From the NCBI RefSeq assembly GCF_013409745.1, contig NZ_JACCBH010000001.1, positions 2,542,001 through 2,606,000 on the forward strand: a DNA stretch of 64,000 bases. Reading direction: 5' to 3'. A model generated the notes under the pieces. That model was not told the DNA's origin and searched no databases. It saw only the letters and a list, made by a program, of their open reading frames with translations. Positions within the stretch are counted from its first letter, which is position 1, and each line of letters begins with the position of its first letter. The stretch comes from Microbacterium pseudoresistens. Lineage in GTDB: Bacteria > Actinomycetota > Actinomycetes > Actinomycetales > Microbacteriaceae. This document shows positions 63,867-64,000 of this stretch, in pieces. Position numbers and translations under genes: made by a program.

Positions 63867-64000
63867 TCAGTCGCGGCGCTCGACGGGAGCGGCGCCCAGC
63901 CGCGCCTCCTGCTCACGGAAGGCATCGCTGATGAGACCGGTGAACGAGCCGATCCGCGCGTCGACCTCGGCGAGCAGGTCGTGCCCTCGCGGATCCTTGT
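63867..64000 (-). CDS. C-terminus of an unidentified protein, cut by window edge
   Basis: Forty-four codons are visible before TGA at 63867-63869, reading KDPRGHDLLAEVDARIGSF, then TGLISDAFREQEARLGAAPVE. The charged, helical sequence looks like a soluble or coiled tail. It is on the same strand and just upstream of alaS, where actinobacteria often have small hypothetical or DUF948 genes; no assignment is safe. Confidence 0.5.
   Translation of the reverse strand, partial: KDPRGHDLLAEVDARIGSFTGLISDAFREQEARLGAAPVERRD

Overview
The window is a chromosome segment from a high-GC actinobacterium. Gene content and order point to the Microbacteriaceae, most likely a Microbacterium-like species. This rests on protein character, synteny, heavy GTG/TTG start use and many leaderless promoters; no database search was possible. 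There is no rRNA, phage, insertion sequence or CRISPR array. It holds one tRNA and no gene-free stretch longer than about 200 bases.

Left part (1-12.5 kb) is accessory and mostly on the plus strand. It has an SDR oxidoreductase, an HdeD-like membrane protein, and an AraC regulator / VOC protein / UvrA-paralogue cassette. An orphan PIN toxin follows, with what looks like the tail of a lost antitoxin, then small membrane proteins of unknown role (Pr6Pr, DUF1990, DUF2127 families). After these come a YczE-like protein, a GDSL esterase, an LLM flavin oxidoreductase and a DUF885 putative metallopeptidase.

Middle part (12.5-47.6 kb) is core, almost all on the minus strand, and packed with 1-14 nt gene overlaps. 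In order of increasing coordinate: polA (with a divergent thioesterase gene), pdtaR, tRNA-Leu(CAA), pyk, gltD-gltB, lgt, trpA-trpB-trpC, two small membrane-protein genes, hisI-hisF-hisG-hisE, rpe, rsmB, fmt, priA, metK, rpoZ, gmk (fused to an mIHF-like domain), pyrF, carB, carA, a small membrane protein, pyrC, pyrB, pyrR. Transcription runs from high to low coordinates, so pyrR opens the pyr operon. Its leader carries a clear PyrR-binding RNA element. As I recall the order in relatives, trpE (beside hisI) and coaBC (between rpoZ and metK) are missing from their usual places.

Next (47.6-54.1 kb) is a second accessory patch. It has a vapBC-type toxin-antitoxin pair with a palindromic operator on its promoter, an unusual metallo-beta-lactamase/Rieske fusion protein, a YcaQ-family DNA glycosylase, and a SNF2-type helicase. 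The helicase reading frame appears to be broken by an in-frame TGA near its N-terminus.

Right part (54.1-64 kb) is core again and on the minus strand: alaS, ruvX, mltG, aroE, aroC, aroK, aroB, aroQ, efp, nusB in transcription order, giving most of the shikimate pathway alongside translation and cell-wall genes. Both window ends cut through genes.
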